DNA of 7,558 nt, taken from NCBI GenBank assembly GCA_025361465.1, contig JANYAG010000315.1:1-7558 (forward strand). The letters run 5' to 3'. A program made the translations under genes and the position numbers. The notes under the pieces were generated by a model. It saw only the letters and a list, made by a program, of their open reading frames with translations, searched no databases and was not told the DNA's origin. This document shows, piece after piece, positions 6,814 through 7,558 of the stretch. Position 1 is the stretch's first letter. Each line of letters begins with the position of its first letter. This DNA is from Gemmatimonadota bacterium. Its GTDB lineage: Bacteria; Gemmatimonadota; Gemmatimonadetes; Gemmatimonadales; GWC2-71-9.

Positions 6814-7558
6814 TGCGGTACCTCCTCCTCCAGCAACCGGCGAATGAGCGAAGCTCGTTCCACCGGGATCGCGTCGTCTTCAAGGTCAAGTTCGGCGCCG
6901 GCAGCGACGTGCGCTGACTGTGCCTGGACCAGCAATCGATTCAGTGTTCGCAGCGGCACCGCGGGAAGGATGCCCATCCCGACACCGAGTCGCACTCCGC
7001 TGAGCAGGCTGAGCATTTCCTCGAAGGAAATCGCCCGGGCAAACCGCAGCAGACCGTAGGCACGCCACACCCTGTCGTCGAGCGCGCGTGCGGCGTCGCG
7101 GCGCAATGCCTCCCGTGCCCGCCTTTCGTACTCGACCACTTGCCGAACGAGCCGCCCGAGATGATCGAGCAGCTCGGCTTCGGACTTGCCCAGCGTCGTC
7201 TGGTTCGACAGCTGGAAGATGTTTCCCAGCACGTCGCTGCCTTCGCCGTACAAGCCGCGATAGGTCAGTCCCACCTGCGCCAATCCCTGCAGGACCTTCC
7301 CGATTTCCTTGGTCAGCACCAGACCCGGAAGATGGATCATGACACTGGCGCGCAGCCCGGTTCCGACGTTCGTCGGGCAGCTCGTAAGATAGCCAAACTC
7401 GGGGTGGAAGGCGAAGGAAAGCCGTAACCCCAGCTCGTTATCCACATGGTCGGTTTCGGCATAGGAAGCGTCGAGTGCGAAGCCCGAGTAAAGCGTCTGC
7501 AGCCGGAGGTGGTCCTCCTCGTTCACCACGATGCTGGCGCTGCGCCCGAGCAGGAGGG
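6810..7558 (-). CDS. mcsB: McsB, protein-arginine kinase (5' end missing at right edge)
   Basis: McsB is an ATP:guanido phosphotransferase homologue that phosphorylates arginine residues of aberrant proteins, marking them for ClpCP. The frame is open to the right edge, so the GTG at 7529 is internal. Some 248 residues are present, and about 100-110 N-terminal residues (family about 350-360) are probably outside. Counting from the first full codon, SASIVVNEEDHLRLQ (6-20) is the family NEEDH segment, and LTSCPTNVGTGLRASV (57-72) is the phosphagen-kinase signature with catalytic Cys60 (Cys167 in B. subtilis). DDRVWRAYGLLRFARAIS (160-177) and RLGVGMGI (189-196) are typical of McsB and absent from animal creatine/arginine kinases. 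The position of the allosteric RDXXRA phospho-arginine pocket reads IPVERA (230-235), so its Arg-Asp pair seems missing. The stop TGA overlaps the clpC ATG. The adaptor gene mcsA, a usual upstream neighbour, would be beyond the right edge. Confidence 0.95.
   Translation of the reverse strand, partial: LLLGRSASIVVNEEDHLRLQTLYSGFALDASYAETDHVDNELGLRLSFAFHPEFGYLTSCPTNVGTGLRASVMIHLPGLVLTKEIGKVLQGLAQVGLTYRGLYGEGSDVLGNIFQLSNQTTLGKSEAELLDHLGRLVRQVVEYERRAREALRRDAARALDDRVWRAYGLLRFARAISFEEMLSLLSGVRLGVGMGILPAVPLRTLNRLLVQAQSAHVAAGAELDLEDDAIPVERASLIRRLLEEEVPQ
6821..6831 (-). promoter_or_regulatory. Strong Shine-Dalgarno site of clpC inside mcsB
   Basis: The minus strand reads GGAGGAGGAGG, ending 7 nt before the clpC ATG (6813-6811). 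The same bases encode Glu-Glu-Glu near the McsB C-terminus, so the stop-proximal codons double as a purine-rich ribosome site. It settles the clpC start and points to high, coupled expression of clpC. Confidence 0.85.

Noticed and set aside
6883..6890. Possible CtsR operator half-site (AGGTCAAG)
   Set aside because: CtsR sites are tandem heptad repeats upstream of heat-shock operons. This is a single imperfect half-site inside mcsB coding sequence with no second copy nearby.
4513..7059. 848-codon open frame on the plus strand, antisense to clpC and mcsB
   Set aside because: High GC and codon bias leave the antisense frame open. Its translation is low in recognisable domains, and the minus strand here is an unmistakable ClpC plus the McsB end.
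7083..7100. Literal RDXXRA match (RDAARA) in McsB
   Set aside because: It lies about 77 residues before the position where the allosteric motif sits in the family, in a charged helix preceding the DDRVWRAYG segment. It is probably a chance match in Arg/Ala-rich sequence.

Overview
The window is a GC-rich, gene-dense stretch in which every supported gene lies on the minus strand. Read right to left, in transcription order, it holds mcsB (5' end cut off), clpC, bamA, an ompH/skp-type chaperone gene, lpxD and lpxC (3' end cut off by the left edge). Junctions are tight: a 4-nt ATGA overlap at mcsB/clpC, 32 nt at clpC/bamA, 44 nt at bamA/ompH with the preferred ompH start, 5 nt at ompH/lpxD and an 8-nt overlap at lpxD/lpxC. 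No stretch above 300 bases lacks a gene. I see no tRNA, rRNA, CRISPR array, insertion sequence or intrinsic terminator, and nothing coding on the plus strand.

The gene content points to a diderm bacterium that makes lipid A and inserts beta-barrel proteins into its outer membrane, yet also carries the McsB/ClpC protein-arginine-phosphorylation quality-control pair best known from Gram-positive Firmicutes. High GC, this gene combination and the sequence style suggest Gemmatimonadota or a related phylum. That is inference from general knowledge, not a database match.

Right part (4333-7558): McsB phosphorylates arginines on damaged proteins. ClpC is an Hsp100 unfoldase that recognises phospho-arginine through its N-terminal domain and feeds substrates to the ClpP peptidase. 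Left part (1-4300): BamA is the outer-membrane barrel insertase, the OmpH/Skp protein chaperones unfolded outer-membrane proteins through the periplasm, and LpxD and LpxC are early lipid A enzymes (third and second steps). The layout suggests one transcript coupling cytoplasmic quality control to envelope construction.

The genes are ordinary family members and I do not see a wholly new system. The points worth a second look are the joining of the two modules, an apparently lost phospho-arginine allosteric motif in McsB while the ClpC pArg-binding glutamates are kept, a GC-rich hairpin abutting a weak GTG start of bamA, a BamA C-terminus without the usual aromatic residue, and cysteine pairs in the OmpH-like protein and BamA.
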